Shown here piece by piece: positions 17,888 through 27,329 of a DNA stretch of 64,000 bases; the first letter of the stretch is position 1, and every line of letters begins with the position of its first letter. The position numbers and the translations under genes are program-made. The stretch lies in the NCBI RefSeq assembly GCF_000367945.1, contig NZ_KB849179.1:124001-188000 (forward strand), read 5' to 3'. The stretch is from Acinetobacter proteolyticus. Its GTDB lineage: Bacteria > Pseudomonadota > Gammaproteobacteria > Pseudomonadales > Moraxellaceae. The notes beneath the pieces are model-generated. The model was not told the origin of the DNA, did not search any database, and worked only from the letters and a program-made list of their open reading frames with translations.

Positions 17888-19471
17888 ATGCGTTTTTTAT
17901 CCGTAAACGCCGACTGTTTTCTGATTGAGCTTGCGAGCCTCGAAGAAACATTGGCGTTGTACAATAAATTGCAACATACGCAATTGAATGGAATTAAAGA
18001 CTTAGTCCCTGCTGCAAAAACAATTTTGGTTTTTTTTAACGAGATCGAAACCAACTTTAAAACGCTGGTTGCTTCAATTCAGAGGCTCAAAATTGCTGCT
18101 GGATTTGAGCGTAGCGGCCAAGAAGTGATTGTGCCGATTCGTTACGATGGCGAAGACCTTGTGCAGGTTGCCGAGTTACAAGGGTTATCTGTTGCCGATG
18201 TGATTAGAAAACATCACCATAGCGTCTGGAATGTAGCTTTTATTGGTTTTGCGCCGGGCTTTGCGTATATGAGCAGTCCCGATAAGCCTTTTACCGATAT
18301 TCCACGCTTAACGGTTCCGCGTAAAAAAATACCCTCAGGCTCTTTGGGTTTGGCTGGACAATACTCTGGTATTTACCCAAAAGACAGTCCGGGTGGCTGG
18401 CAGTTGATTGGGGGCACATCGGAAAAAATGTGGGATTTGGAGCGGAAAAATCCAGCACTATTGTTACCAGGCATGACCGTACATTTTGAGGATGTCACGT
18501 ATCGTCCAACCACAGTGACTGTACCGCAGCAAATCACGCGCACAGTTGAGCCAAAACAATCGCTGCCGCTGTTTAAGATTACTGCGCCAAGTTTACAGAT
18601 GCTGATTCAAGATGAAGGGCGCTTAAACCAGACCAAGATTGGCGTTGGAATGGCAGGTGCAATGGATTTGTCTGCCATGCACAGTGCTAACCGTATTGTG
18701 GGGAATCCAACTAATACACCTGTCATTGAAGTTTTAAATGGCGGATTGAAAGCCAAAATGCAGCATGCCGCCGTGATTGCTGTTACAGGTGCCATCTCAA
18801 ATATTCGTGTGAAATTTACTGATGGTCAAAGCGCAGACTTTACAAGTGATCAGCCGATTGATCTGGATGAAGGCGATGAGTTTCATATTCAACCACCCAC
18901 GGCAGGCTTACGAAACTATGTTGCCGTTCGTGGAGGTATCGACGTTCAACCCATACTGAATAGTGCTTCATTTGATAGTTTGGCGGTGTTAGGGCCAGAA
19001 CCTTTAAAGCTTGGAGATACTATTTACCAAGGACAGATAAAGGCAGCCAACATTAGTGTCAATGAAGTGGGTAAAAACGATTTGCCCAAAGTTGGTGATG
19101 TGGTTGAGCTAGACATCGTGATGGGTCCACGTACCGATTGGTTTGAGCAAGACAGTATTGAACTGTTGTGTCAGCAGGAATGGCTAGTGACCAATGAAAG
19201 CAATCGCGTTGGGCTCAGACTTTCAGGCGCACAGCCTTTAACACGCACAATTACCCATGAACTCGAAAGTGAAGGCACATGCATTGGCGCTTTGCAGATT
19301 CCACCCAGTGGCCAACCGGTTTTGTTTATGAATGATCACCCTTTAACGGGTGGCTATCCCGTCATTGCCGCCGTTGCAAAACATCATTGGGATTTGGTGG
19401 CACAGATTCCTGCGGGTTGCTGGATTAAATTTAAAAAAATTGCCGAATTTACAGATTTTGAGAATAAATGA
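17888..19471 (+). CDS. pxpBC: 5-oxoprolinase subunits B and C fused (PxpB-PxpC, KipI-KipA)
   Basis: A 527-aa fusion. Residues 1-215 are PxpB/KipI (AHS1) with FAPGFAYMSS, VPRKKIPSGSLGLAGQYSGIYPKDSPGGW and LIGGT; residues 225-520 are PxpC/KipA (AHS2) with LQMLIQDEGRLNQTKIGVGMAGAMD and NDHPLTGGYPVIA. In most genomes these are separate genes. The same two domains make up the carboxyltransferase part of urea carboxylase. The stop overlaps the next gene by 4 bp (ATGA), so it is co-translated with the biotin carboxylase. Confidence 0.93.
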   Translation: MRFLSVNADCFLIELASLEETLALYNKLQHTQLNGIKDLVPAAKTILVFFNEIETNFKTLVASIQRLKIAAGFERSGQEVIVPIRYDGEDLVQVAELQGLSVADVIRKHHHSVWNVAFIGFAPGFAYMSSPDKPFTDIPRLTVPRKKIPSGSLGLAGQYSGIYPKDSPGGWQLIGGTSEKMWDLERKNPALLLPGMTVHFEDVTYRPTTVTVPQQITRTVEPKQSLPLFKITAPSLQMLIQDEGRLNQTKIGVGMAGAMDLSAMHSANRIVGNPTNTPVIEVLNGGLKAKMQHAAVIAVTGAISNIRVKFTDGQSADFTSDQPIDLDEGDEFHIQPPTAGLRNYVAVRGGIDVQPILNSASFDSLAVLGPEPLKLGDTIYQGQIKAANISVNEVGKNDLPKVGDVVELDIVMGPRTDWFEQDSIELLCQQEWLVTNESNRVGLRLSGAQPLTRTITHELESEGTCIGALQIPPSGQPVLFMNDHPLTGGYPVIAAVAKHHWDLVAQIPAGCWIKFKKIAEFTDFENK

Positions 19472-21192
19472 TGAAAACTGAAAAATTACTGATTGCCAAT
19501 CGTGGTGAAATTGCCGTTCGTATTATCCATGCTTGCCGTGATATGGGAATTGCATCGGTCGCGTTATATGCTGATGACGACATTGGCAGTATGCATGTCG
19601 AACTTGCAGATGAAGCATGGGGTTTGGCTGGTGCAACCGCCAGTGAAACCTATTTAAATATTGCAGCCATTATCGAGATTGCAAAGAAATCCAAAGCAAC
19701 CATGGTGCACCCAGGGTATGGCTTTTTATCTGAACGTGCCGAATTTGCTCAAGCAGTGATTGATGCAGGTTTAAAATGGGTCGGGCCATCACCGAGTGCA
19801 ATTGAAAAATTAGGCGATAAAATCGAAGCACGTAAAATTGCGGCTTCGGTCGGTGCACCTTTGGTTCAAGGGACCCAAGACCCACTCAATAATGCCGATG
19901 AAGCTTTAGCATTTGCCAAACAATTTGGTTTACCGATTGCGATTAAGGCTGCATTTGGTGGTGGTGGTCGTGGTTTAAAAGTGGTGTGGAAACTTGAAGA
20001 AGTCAAAGAGCTGTATGAGTCTGCAGTACGAGAGGCCAAAGCTGCCTTTGGTCGTGGTGAATGTTTTGTTGAGCAATATCTAGATCAACCGCGCCATGTA
20101 GAAGCGCAAGTGATTGCTGACCAACATGGCAATATTGTGGTACTCGGAACGCGTGATTGCTCTTTGCAACGTCGTAACCAGAAATTAGTTGAAGAAGCGC
20201 CAGCACCCTTTATTAGCGATGAGATCTATCAACAAATCTTAAGTTCGGCAAAAAATATCTGTCAGGCGGCAAACTATGTCGGTGCGGGGACAGTTGAATA
20301 TTTACTCAGTCGTGACGGAAAGCTTTCATTTTTAGAAGTAAACACCCGTTTGCAAGTTGAGCATCCTGTCACTGAAGAAACCTCAAAAGTCGATTTGGTG
20401 GTAGAACAAATCCGTGTCGCACAAGGGCATACCTTGTCGATTCAAGAAACACCAAAAGCACAAGGCCATGCGATTGAGTTTCGTATCAATGCCGAGGACC
20501 CAGCACGTGGGTTTATTCCAGCATTTGGTGTGCTGAGCTTATTTGAAGCGCCGTTTGGTCATGGCGTACGCGTCGATACAGGGGTCCGAACTGGGTCATT
20601 GGTCTCCAGTCATTTTGACTCTCTCATGGCAAAACTGATTGTGACGGGCCCAACCCGCGAAGTTGCTATAGCCCGCGCTAAACGTGCGTTAAAGCAATTT
20701 AAAATTGAAGGTGTGGCTTCGGTTTTAGATTTCCACCGTGCGGTACTCAATGAACCTGATTTTAGTGATGAGTTTAATATCCATACCCGTTGGATCGAAA
20801 ACGATTTTAAACAGGAGTTGAAGCCAAGCAAACGCAGTATTCCCAATCATCAACAACCCATGCTGCTCAGCTATATTGAAATTGATGGCAAATTACATCG
20901 TTTAGGTTTACCAGCAGGCATGTTTGCACAAAATCCTGCAAGTGCGGTTGAACAGCAGCAGTCGATTGAACCTGAACTGAGCGCTGAGCATTTACTGGCT
21001 CCGATCAATGGTGTGATTAGTTCATGGAAAGTTACGCAGGGTGAGCAGGTGACCAAAGGGCAGATTGTCGCGATTATGGAAGCCATGAAAATGGAAGTCC
21101 CCGTGCTTGCGCATCAAAATGGAGTCATTCAAATCGTGGCAGAACAGGGAAAAAGTTATCAGGCTGAATCGATTATTGGCATGATCGAATGA
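19468..21192 (+). CDS. Biotin carboxylase-BCCP fusion of the 5-oxoproline cluster
   Basis: A 574-aa protein with the biotin carboxylase modules in order: N-domain (KLLIANRGEIAVRIIHACRD), ATP-grasp with glycine loop GGGGRGLKVV and EVNTRLQVEHPVTEE, C-domain, then a C-terminal biotinyl domain with the EAMKMEVP site (biotinyl lysine about residue 541). It resembles the subunit A of acyl-CoA carboxylases, but no acyl-CoA carboxyltransferase gene is near. The only carboxyltransferase-like domains are PxpB-PxpC next door, overlapping by 4 bp, giving all the domains of urea carboxylase in two polypeptides. Confidence 0.92.
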   Translation: MMKTEKLLIANRGEIAVRIIHACRDMGIASVALYADDDIGSMHVELADEAWGLAGATASETYLNIAAIIEIAKKSKATMVHPGYGFLSERAEFAQAVIDAGLKWVGPSPSAIEKLGDKIEARKIAASVGAPLVQGTQDPLNNADEALAFAKQFGLPIAIKAAFGGGGRGLKVVWKLEEVKELYESAVREAKAAFGRGECFVEQYLDQPRHVEAQVIADQHGNIVVLGTRDCSLQRRNQKLVEEAPAPFISDEIYQQILSSAKNICQAANYVGAGTVEYLLSRDGKLSFLEVNTRLQVEHPVTEETSKVDLVVEQIRVAQGHTLSIQETPKAQGHAIEFRINAEDPARGFIPAFGVLSLFEAPFGHGVRVDTGVRTGSLVSSHFDSLMAKLIVTGPTREVAIARAKRALKQFKIEGVASVLDFHRAVLNEPDFSDEFNIHTRWIENDFKQELKPSKRSIPNHQQPMLLSYIEIDGKLHRLGLPAGMFAQNPASAVEQQQSIEPELSAEHLLAPINGVISSWKVTQGEQVTKGQIVAIMEAMKMEVPVLAHQNGVIQIVAEQGKSYQAESIIGMIE

Positions 21193-21228
21193 TGCTCGAC
21201 AGCAGTCGGTATACATGAAATTGAAGCG

Positions 21229-21262
21229 ATGAAAAGAAGCAATTGATTGCCTCTTTTCATTT
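21229..21262. terminator. Bidirectional terminator between the 5-oxoproline and pga operons
   Basis: A 15-bp stem with one mismatch, ATGAAAAGAAGCAAT / ATTGCCTCTTTTCAT, and a 2-nt loop, placed between the converging operons. Confidence 0.75.
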
Positions 21263-21276
21263 TCGTTCATGAATAT

Positions 21277-21750
21277 CTATCTCAGTTCATAGTCAGCTAA
21301 AATACCGTCATGGTTATAGTGCAGTACAATGTTTTTTGAGCGTTGAATTTTGGATAGTTCCTCCTTTGGAATCAAAAATCCTTCAGCAAGAATGGAATGG
21401 CTTACGTTCACCACAGTCGTTTTTTCCGTGTTTCGGTATCGCAACCAGTTATAGCTTGCCCATAACAACAATGAGGCACAACAGATCATCACCATCAAGG
21501 CGAGCCAAAAGAAATTGTGGATCTGTACGCTCATCTGTTCTGCAAAAATATAGTTTTTAATCAGCTTACCTTGGTATAGCCATAAAAAAATCGCCAATAG
21601 AGGTAAAAATAGCAGTGTCCAGAGTGCCCAACCGACCGCATGCAGCAAATAATGTGCGCCTTTGTTTTTTACATACTGATGTTGGTCAATATATTCAGGA
21701 ATATCCAGCTGTGAGATATCCTCAATGATATTCAAATGTTGTTTGTTCAT
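21277..21750 (-). CDS. pgaD: Poly-beta-1,6-N-acetylglucosamine synthesis protein PgaD
   Basis: Small inner-membrane protein (157 aa) that pairs with PgaC to form the c-di-GMP-responsive PNAG synthase. It has two membrane helices (about residues 35-60 and 80-105) and soluble ends, as in other PgaD proteins. It is last in pgaABCD and overlaps pgaC by 4 bp. Sequence conservation in this family is low, so the call leans on order and topology. Confidence 0.88.
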   Translation of the reverse strand: MNKQHLNIIEDISQLDIPEYIDQHQYVKNKGAHYLLHAVGWALWTLLFLPLLAIFLWLYQGKLIKNYIFAEQMSVQIHNFFWLALMVMICCASLLLWASYNWLRYRNTEKTTVVNVSHSILAEGFLIPKEELSKIQRSKNIVLHYNHDGILADYELR

Positions 21751-22991
21751 TCTGACTCACCTTTAAAACCGCGATCCGGGCTGATCCATCTCGCTCTTTT
21801 GTTACGGGTAAATAAAGCTTTGGGAACAGCTACCACGGTTGTAGCTGCACCGAGCATCCAAAAAAACAGGGGATACCAAATCACCCAAAAATAATTTCTA
21901 AGGAAACGGTTTCCGTCGTATCGTCTGTCAATGAATAAACTCACAAAAAATTGAATCAGACAGGTGATGGCTAAAATGACGCCGTACCACTGTGGAAATA
22001 AGGATTTAATCTGCCATTCTGCGGATAGCGGAACAAACAACCCAAGGAAAAACAGGATAATGATCAGCAAAATGACATAGGCCCAGACCATGCTGATGAT
22101 CGCTTCAAGCGCGACAGGCCACATTTTGAGTGCTGAAATCTTAAAGAGTTTGGGAAAATAGGTTTTAATGACTTCAACCCCACCTTGAGCCCAGCGCAAT
22201 CTTTGTTTCCATAGCCCTTTAAACGTTTCAGGCATATAGATGTAGCACAGCGCATTGGGAACATAGTGAATATCCCATTCAGCGAGCTGAAGTTTCCATG
22301 AGATATCAATATCTTCAGTAATCTTATCTTCTGACCATAGGCCCACTTGCATCAGTGCAGTTTTTCTAAAGCCAGCAATCACACCTGAGACTGTAAAAAT
22401 ACGTCCATACGTCCGTTGGGCACGTTTAATTAAACCAATAATGGAGGAAAACTCACCCACCTGTAATTTACCTAAAATACTGGAGCGATTTAAAATCCGA
22501 GGGTTTCCAGTCACAGCGCCGACCTGATTAAATGCTGTAAGTTGATGCATCATCCAAATCGCAGCATGGGGATGCAGCAAGGCATCTCCATCAATACAAA
22601 TCAAATATTCATATTGGCTGACCATCATGCCTGAACGTAAGGCAAAAGCTTTACCTTGATTTTCTGCCAGATGTACAACCCGTAAACCGGGATGTTCAAG
22701 CGCCATTTCATCCAATATTTTTGCGGTATCGTCTGAACTGCCATCATTGACGGCGATGACTTCAAATTTTGGATATTGTGTTTGTAGTGCAAACCGTAGG
22801 GTTTCTCGAACTTGAGCTTGTTCATTAAAACAAGGAATGATAATGCTGCATCCTTGTTCTGAAATCTCGGGTAATTGGTTTTGCTTATATTCGCGTTTAA
22901 AGTAGAACCATAAACCACCTACCATCCATGTCCATGCCATCAGCAAGGGATATATAAAGGCAAACAGGAAAAGAGTTTCCATTAAGGTCAT
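21747..22991 (-). CDS. pgaC: PNAG glycosyltransferase PgaC
   Basis: Processive family-2 glycosyltransferase (414 aa) that polymerises GlcNAc from UDP-GlcNAc at the inner membrane. An N-terminal helix precedes the catalytic domain, with VIAVNDGSSDDT, CIDGDALLHP, the EDID acidic motif and QRLRWAQGG (the QxxRW motif). Further helices follow at the C-terminus (AYVILLIIILFFLGLF and others). It overlaps pgaB and pgaD by 4 bp on each side, showing tight coupling. Confidence 0.96.
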   Translation of the reverse strand: MTLMETLFLFAFIYPLLMAWTWMVGGLWFYFKREYKQNQLPEISEQGCSIIIPCFNEQAQVRETLRFALQTQYPKFEVIAVNDGSSDDTAKILDEMALEHPGLRVVHLAENQGKAFALRSGMMVSQYEYLICIDGDALLHPHAAIWMMHQLTAFNQVGAVTGNPRILNRSSILGKLQVGEFSSIIGLIKRAQRTYGRIFTVSGVIAGFRKTALMQVGLWSEDKITEDIDISWKLQLAEWDIHYVPNALCYIYMPETFKGLWKQRLRWAQGGVEVIKTYFPKLFKISALKMWPVALEAIISMVWAYVILLIIILFFLGLFVPLSAEWQIKSLFPQWYGVILAITCLIQFFVSLFIDRRYDGNRFLRNYFWVIWYPLFFWMLGAATTVVAVPKALFTRNKRARWISPDRGFKGESE

Positions 22992-24802
22992 GGCTGTTCT
23001 CCATTTACGTGCTGCTGGAGAAATGGATTACGATAACTGATTGGACTGTCATTTAAGCTGAGTGGGGTAAATAGTTGTTCATGTACCGCTTTTGCATTAT
23101 CAAAGCGGTAATTGCTTAAAACCAATTTTTGGATTCCATGTCTTTGTAAATTTAAATAGTGTTGCTGCAAACGTTGTAACTGCTTTGGAGATGACTGGTC
23201 GTGATTAACTAAAGTCACCATCATCCTGGCTTTTTGTGAGGCAGTTAAATGATCTACCTGTTGTATAAATTTTTGATAGCTATTGAAATTGTCTAGACTG
23301 TCAATTTCAATATTCAATAAGGATACGTAAGGCAGATAGGTGTTAACCATTTGCTCTAAGCCCTGATCTGCTAAATCAGAGAGTGAGAGTTGTAGCGTTA
23401 AATGAAAGGGATTACTCTGATTGAGATAAGGCGCGATCGCTGTTTTTAGCTGTTGGGTTAATCCTAAAATTTGAGCTTCTTTTTTCAGACACGCTGAGTT
23501 CACCACAGTGCTATAACGACAAGCGAGTTGTTGATCTGTTTTTAAAATAATGCCATCCAGATTGGGATTATTCTGGATCAGATCTTTGCTTAAATCGATA
23601 ACTCGATGTGCTTGCTTTGGGTCGCGGGGAGTCGGCATTTGTGCATAAACCCGATGAAAAATTCGTGTTCGTGTCTGCCAATGGGTCCGGCTTAAAATAT
23701 CTTGAGCCAGTTTTAGATGCGTTGTTGGAAAGTAGCTTTGAGCATAGGCAGCATTATTTTGATCAGTGAATGCATTAACGATTAAAGTATTGGTTTTTAA
23801 GGCACTTAAATTATTTAATAAACTACCTAACTGCTGATTAAACTGTGTACTGTCTTGTGAGAATTGGCCCAGATCAAATTGCACAGCTCGAATAGGTTCA
23901 TACGCTTGTCGCTGACCGTATTCCATAAAACCTGTGAGTTGTTCACGTAAATTTTCAGCTGTTGGATTATTTGAAACAATACCGCGTTGAAAGGTTGCAT
24001 CGCTGGTATTATTTAATTTTTCTGTTCCCAAGCTAAAAGATAGAGGAAAACCTGCTTGATTGGCAATTTGAGTGACTTGTTGATTAACCGCACCATAGGG
24101 CCAAATGATTGCAAGTGAATCTATTCCTAATTTTTGCTGCAAGATTTGTTTGGATTTCACCAGATCGTTATAAATCCGCTGCTTATATTCTGACTCGGTT
24201 TCATAGCGCTGTTGGGTTACATCGTATCGTCGAGTTAAGGCGGCAGGCTTTTCATTTTTCTGTATGTTGGCCAATACGCCTTTATGCAAATCATGGCTAT
24301 GGCTGGCAAATTCAACTAAACCTGACTTTTGCATGTCTTGTAATTGTTTCCAGCTCATCAAATTATTTTGACCATAGGCTTCATAGGCCGCTTGCGTATT
24401 ACCTTCGGTCCAACTGATCACCAAGGCAAAGACCACAGGGATTTGATATTGTTTTACGAGTGGATAGACGTGGCTGTAGCTACTTAAGGCGCCATCATCA
24501 AAACTAATTAAAACTGCATTTTTCGGTAATGGAACACCATGTTCCCGAGATGCCATAATTTGTTTGAGGCTAATTGGAGTCCATTCAGAACGTTTCAGCC
24601 ATTCAAAAAACTGCACTAAGTTTTGGGTATTAATGGCATAGACATCTCGGTCGCCATTCTTCAAAACATCATCACGTACATCATGAAAGGTCAAACTGAC
24701 AAAATGATGAGCGTCGAATTTAGCAGGTTCCGCTGCAACAAGATGAACTGGAAGGAGAACTGCACAAGCGGAGAGTATTTTAAAAATATTCAAAAAATTC
24801 AT
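22988..24802 (-). CDS. pgaB: PNAG deacetylase PgaB
   Basis: Periplasmic protein of 604 aa that partly de-N-acetylates PNAG for export. The N-terminal polysaccharide deacetylase domain shows FHDVRDD, the metal Asp pair in ISFDDGALSSY and the HSHDLHKG (H-x3-H) motif; the C-terminal half is the glycoside-hydrolase-like domain (about 300-600). The N-terminus has a signal sequence with a possible lipobox LSAC at Cys13, in line with PgaB being an outer-membrane lipoprotein. Its ATG shares one base with the pgaA stop. Confidence 0.95.
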   Translation of the reverse strand: MNFLNIFKILSACAVLLPVHLVAAEPAKFDAHHFVSLTFHDVRDDVLKNGDRDVYAINTQNLVQFFEWLKRSEWTPISLKQIMASREHGVPLPKNAVLISFDDGALSSYSHVYPLVKQYQIPVVFALVISWTEGNTQAAYEAYGQNNLMSWKQLQDMQKSGLVEFASHSHDLHKGVLANIQKNEKPAALTRRYDVTQQRYETESEYKQRIYNDLVKSKQILQQKLGIDSLAIIWPYGAVNQQVTQIANQAGFPLSFSLGTEKLNNTSDATFQRGIVSNNPTAENLREQLTGFMEYGQRQAYEPIRAVQFDLGQFSQDSTQFNQQLGSLLNNLSALKTNTLIVNAFTDQNNAAYAQSYFPTTHLKLAQDILSRTHWQTRTRIFHRVYAQMPTPRDPKQAHRVIDLSKDLIQNNPNLDGIILKTDQQLACRYSTVVNSACLKKEAQILGLTQQLKTAIAPYLNQSNPFHLTLQLSLSDLADQGLEQMVNTYLPYVSLLNIEIDSLDNFNSYQKFIQQVDHLTASQKARMMVTLVNHDQSSPKQLQRLQQHYLNLQRHGIQKLVLSNYRFDNAKAVHEQLFTPLSLNDSPISYRNPFLQQHVNGEQP

Positions 24803-27267
24803 TAGAATCGCCCTCCAAAACCGAATAGGGCATAGCTTTGTTTTTCATTGATGCCATCATAGGGATGTAGTCTCCAACCAATGCCATATTGCAATGCCCA
24901 AATCCGTGACAATTGCCATTCATGTCGATATTGCACGTCAAAAGTCGGTTTGGAAGCGTAATCCTGTTGCTGGAACAACCCTGCATCAATAGAAAAATTT
25001 TGATTGAAGTGACGCTCATAACTTCGCCAAGTTAACCAGTCATGACTTAAGTTGATCGCAAGGCTATAACTTTGTTTGGGACTGAAATAAGCAACGTTAT
25101 CTAAACGATTTTTTCCTAGAAATGTAGAAAAGCCTGCTTGTGTAGTGTGATGAGCAGTTTGGAAAATACGTTGCTTATAATTTGCAAAAAAATCTTGGCG
25201 TTTGTTGCCATCACTGATCTTGGTATAGCTGTAGCCTACATCGGCTTGCCGAGATTCATGTTGTTGCCATCGAATTGCAGCGCCATAAGATTCGCCATTT
25301 TCTCCTTGTGCAATGGCTTGTAAAGGGATATTGGCTTGGGTGTTGATGGATAATGCATATTGCCAATAGTCATTCAGTTGATGTGACCAATCTGCTCTTA
25401 AGCCTTGACGCTGACCTTCTGTATTTTGAGAGGCAACCAGTGCCAAATTTTTACCTTTGTCTTGCCATTGCAGACCTAAACCAAAGCGTTGTTCTTGTAA
25501 ATCACCATCGGCGTATTTTCCCCAAGTATCTTGATGTTCAAGCAAGATGCGATAATTGTCTGCGAGCCAAGGTGAATATAAAGTAGTGTTAGATTCACGA
25601 TCACGGGTTCCTTTAAGTGATTGGAGTAATTGGTTTTGTTCAGAGCGGCTATGTGAAAAGCGACTTTCATGGCTCATACTGGCGTGATTACGATCATTTA
25701 ATTCTTTATGACTTTTTATAATGCTGCTATCGCTTGGGTAGTCTTTAATAAGGGCTTGCGTTTGCTGCTGCCAAGCTTGAATATCCCCAAGTGCTTGATG
25801 GTTTTGCATGGCATTGATCCGTGTGTACTTGGATTGCGGTTGTAAACCATTTAAAAGTTCAATTGTGTGTTGAGCTTGACGAGGTTTTTCGCGCCAACGT
25901 TGGATTTTGGCCAAATCATTTAAAAATTGCGCATTATTCGGAGCTTTGGCTACGGTGTTATTTAGATATTGTTCTGATAAATCCAAGCGGTTGCGATAAG
26001 CCATATTTAAAGCCAGCAAAGACAGATATTCATTTCGATCTGCATGTACACTTTTATCGACACCTTTCGCTTCACTGTATTCATATGTGGGAATCAGTTC
26101 ATCAATGACGTGAATCAAGGTATTTGCATCTTTATATTTTTCTTGTTCGATTAATGCATAATAAAGTGATGTATACAGACTGATATCGGGATAGTTTTTC
26201 TCCGTGAGCAGGCTGCGGTAGATCCTTTCGGCTTCAGCAGGTTGTTGATTTGCAAGGTATGTATTTGCAATCGCATGGCGTGTATAGGCTGGCATCTGTT
26301 CAATTGGAGCTAATCCGACTTGCTTTAAGATATACAAAAGCTGTTGTGTTTTACCTCGATAATTTAAGGCATAGAGATAGTCATAATAGAAGCGATTAAA
26401 CATTGCTTGATCAGCTGGAATCTGCTGGGCGATTTGTTCTGCCTGTTCCAAGACTTGGTCGAGTTGTGCAAAGCTTGTGCTGTCATTTTCAGCGCGTGAG
26501 GATAAATATTTTTGTTGTTTGATGGCCTCATTCACATTTTGTGAAAATCTTCCAATTCTATTTAGCCAAATAAAATTCTGGTGGCTATTAGATAGGTGGT
26601 GCTTTTCAGAAAAAGCAGTTGCCATTTCATAGCTACCCAGTGCCACCAAAATATTCAAATACTCATATTGAATGGCTTCATTGTTGGGTTGTTGGGTATA
26701 GGCCAACTGAATGACTTGTAATGCATAAGTGTATTGTTGCAATAACCGATAAACATAAGCGGCTAAGGCCAACTGTTCAGCATTCATTTGCGTTGTATCA
26801 AGATTCTTTAATTGCTTTGCTGCTTCAGTCGGTTGTTTATTTTCAGCCAATAATGCCGCTTTGAGAATGGTGACTTGAACTTTATTATGTAATTGATAAA
26901 TTTCAAATTTATCTAATAGCGCCAATGCCGCAGCAAACTGCTTCTGATCTCGTAAAAGTTTAACTGTTACAAGTTGAGCATATTCTGGGAAGAGCTTTGG
27001 CTGAATTCGTTGGGTTAAATCAATCAGAGTGGCTTGTGGCAGAGCTTGAATGCTTGAGGCTGATAGTAAATAGTCAGCTAAGATGAGCTGTTGATCTGGG
27101 TATTGCTGTAATAAGGATTCAAGTGTTGTTAATCCTTGGACTGTTTGTCCATTTTTAATTTGAGAAACTGCTTTTTCTCTTAAAAAATCAGAGGGATGTG
27201 CATGTGAAATATTAGACATAAAAAGAAACAACAGGCTAGCTGGAAAGAGTGATTGAAGATTTTGCAT
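24802..27267 (-). CDS. pgaA: PNAG outer-membrane export porin PgaA
   Basis: First gene of the operon, 821 aa. A signal peptide (cut after SHA) is followed by a long helical tetratricopeptide-type region to about residue 510, which guides the polymer, and a C-terminal 16-strand-type beta-barrel ending in the outer-membrane signature GFGGRF. It exports deacetylated PNAG with PgaB. No Shine-Dalgarno is seen before the ATG, and a perfect CRP-like palindrome lies about 50 bp upstream. Confidence 0.94.
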   Translation of the reverse strand: MQNLQSLFPASLLFLFMSNISHAHPSDFLREKAVSQIKNGQTVQGLTTLESLLQQYPDQQLILADYLLSASSIQALPQATLIDLTQRIQPKLFPEYAQLVTVKLLRDQKQFAAALALLDKFEIYQLHNKVQVTILKAALLAENKQPTEAAKQLKNLDTTQMNAEQLALAAYVYRLLQQYTYALQVIQLAYTQQPNNEAIQYEYLNILVALGSYEMATAFSEKHHLSNSHQNFIWLNRIGRFSQNVNEAIKQQKYLSSRAENDSTSFAQLDQVLEQAEQIAQQIPADQAMFNRFYYDYLYALNYRGKTQQLLYILKQVGLAPIEQMPAYTRHAIANTYLANQQPAEAERIYRSLLTEKNYPDISLYTSLYYALIEQEKYKDANTLIHVIDELIPTYEYSEAKGVDKSVHADRNEYLSLLALNMAYRNRLDLSEQYLNNTVAKAPNNAQFLNDLAKIQRWREKPRQAQHTIELLNGLQPQSKYTRINAMQNHQALGDIQAWQQQTQALIKDYPSDSSIIKSHKELNDRNHASMSHESRFSHSRSEQNQLLQSLKGTRDRESNTTLYSPWLADNYRILLEHQDTWGKYADGDLQEQRFGLGLQWQDKGKNLALVASQNTEGQRQGLRADWSHQLNDYWQYALSINTQANIPLQAIAQGENGESYGAAIRWQQHESRQADVGYSYTKISDGNKRQDFFANYKQRIFQTAHHTTQAGFSTFLGKNRLDNVAYFSPKQSYSLAINLSHDWLTWRSYERHFNQNFSIDAGLFQQQDYASKPTFDVQYRHEWQLSRIWALQYGIGWRLHPYDGINEKQSYALFGFGGRF

Positions 27268-27305
27268 AAAGTGTTAAAGCGTGTGTTAATTATCTTTTTT
27301 ATTTT

Positions 27306-27329
27306 AATATGTGATTTAAATCACATATT
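27306..27329 (-). promoter_or_regulatory. CRP/Vfr-type operator upstream of pgaA
   Basis: A perfect 24-bp palindrome: AATATGTGATTT followed by its reverse complement. The core TGTGA-N6-TCACA matches the CRP consensus exactly at 27310-27325. Its centre is about 50 bp from the pgaA ATG, so it should overlap or flank the promoter. Confidence 0.72.
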
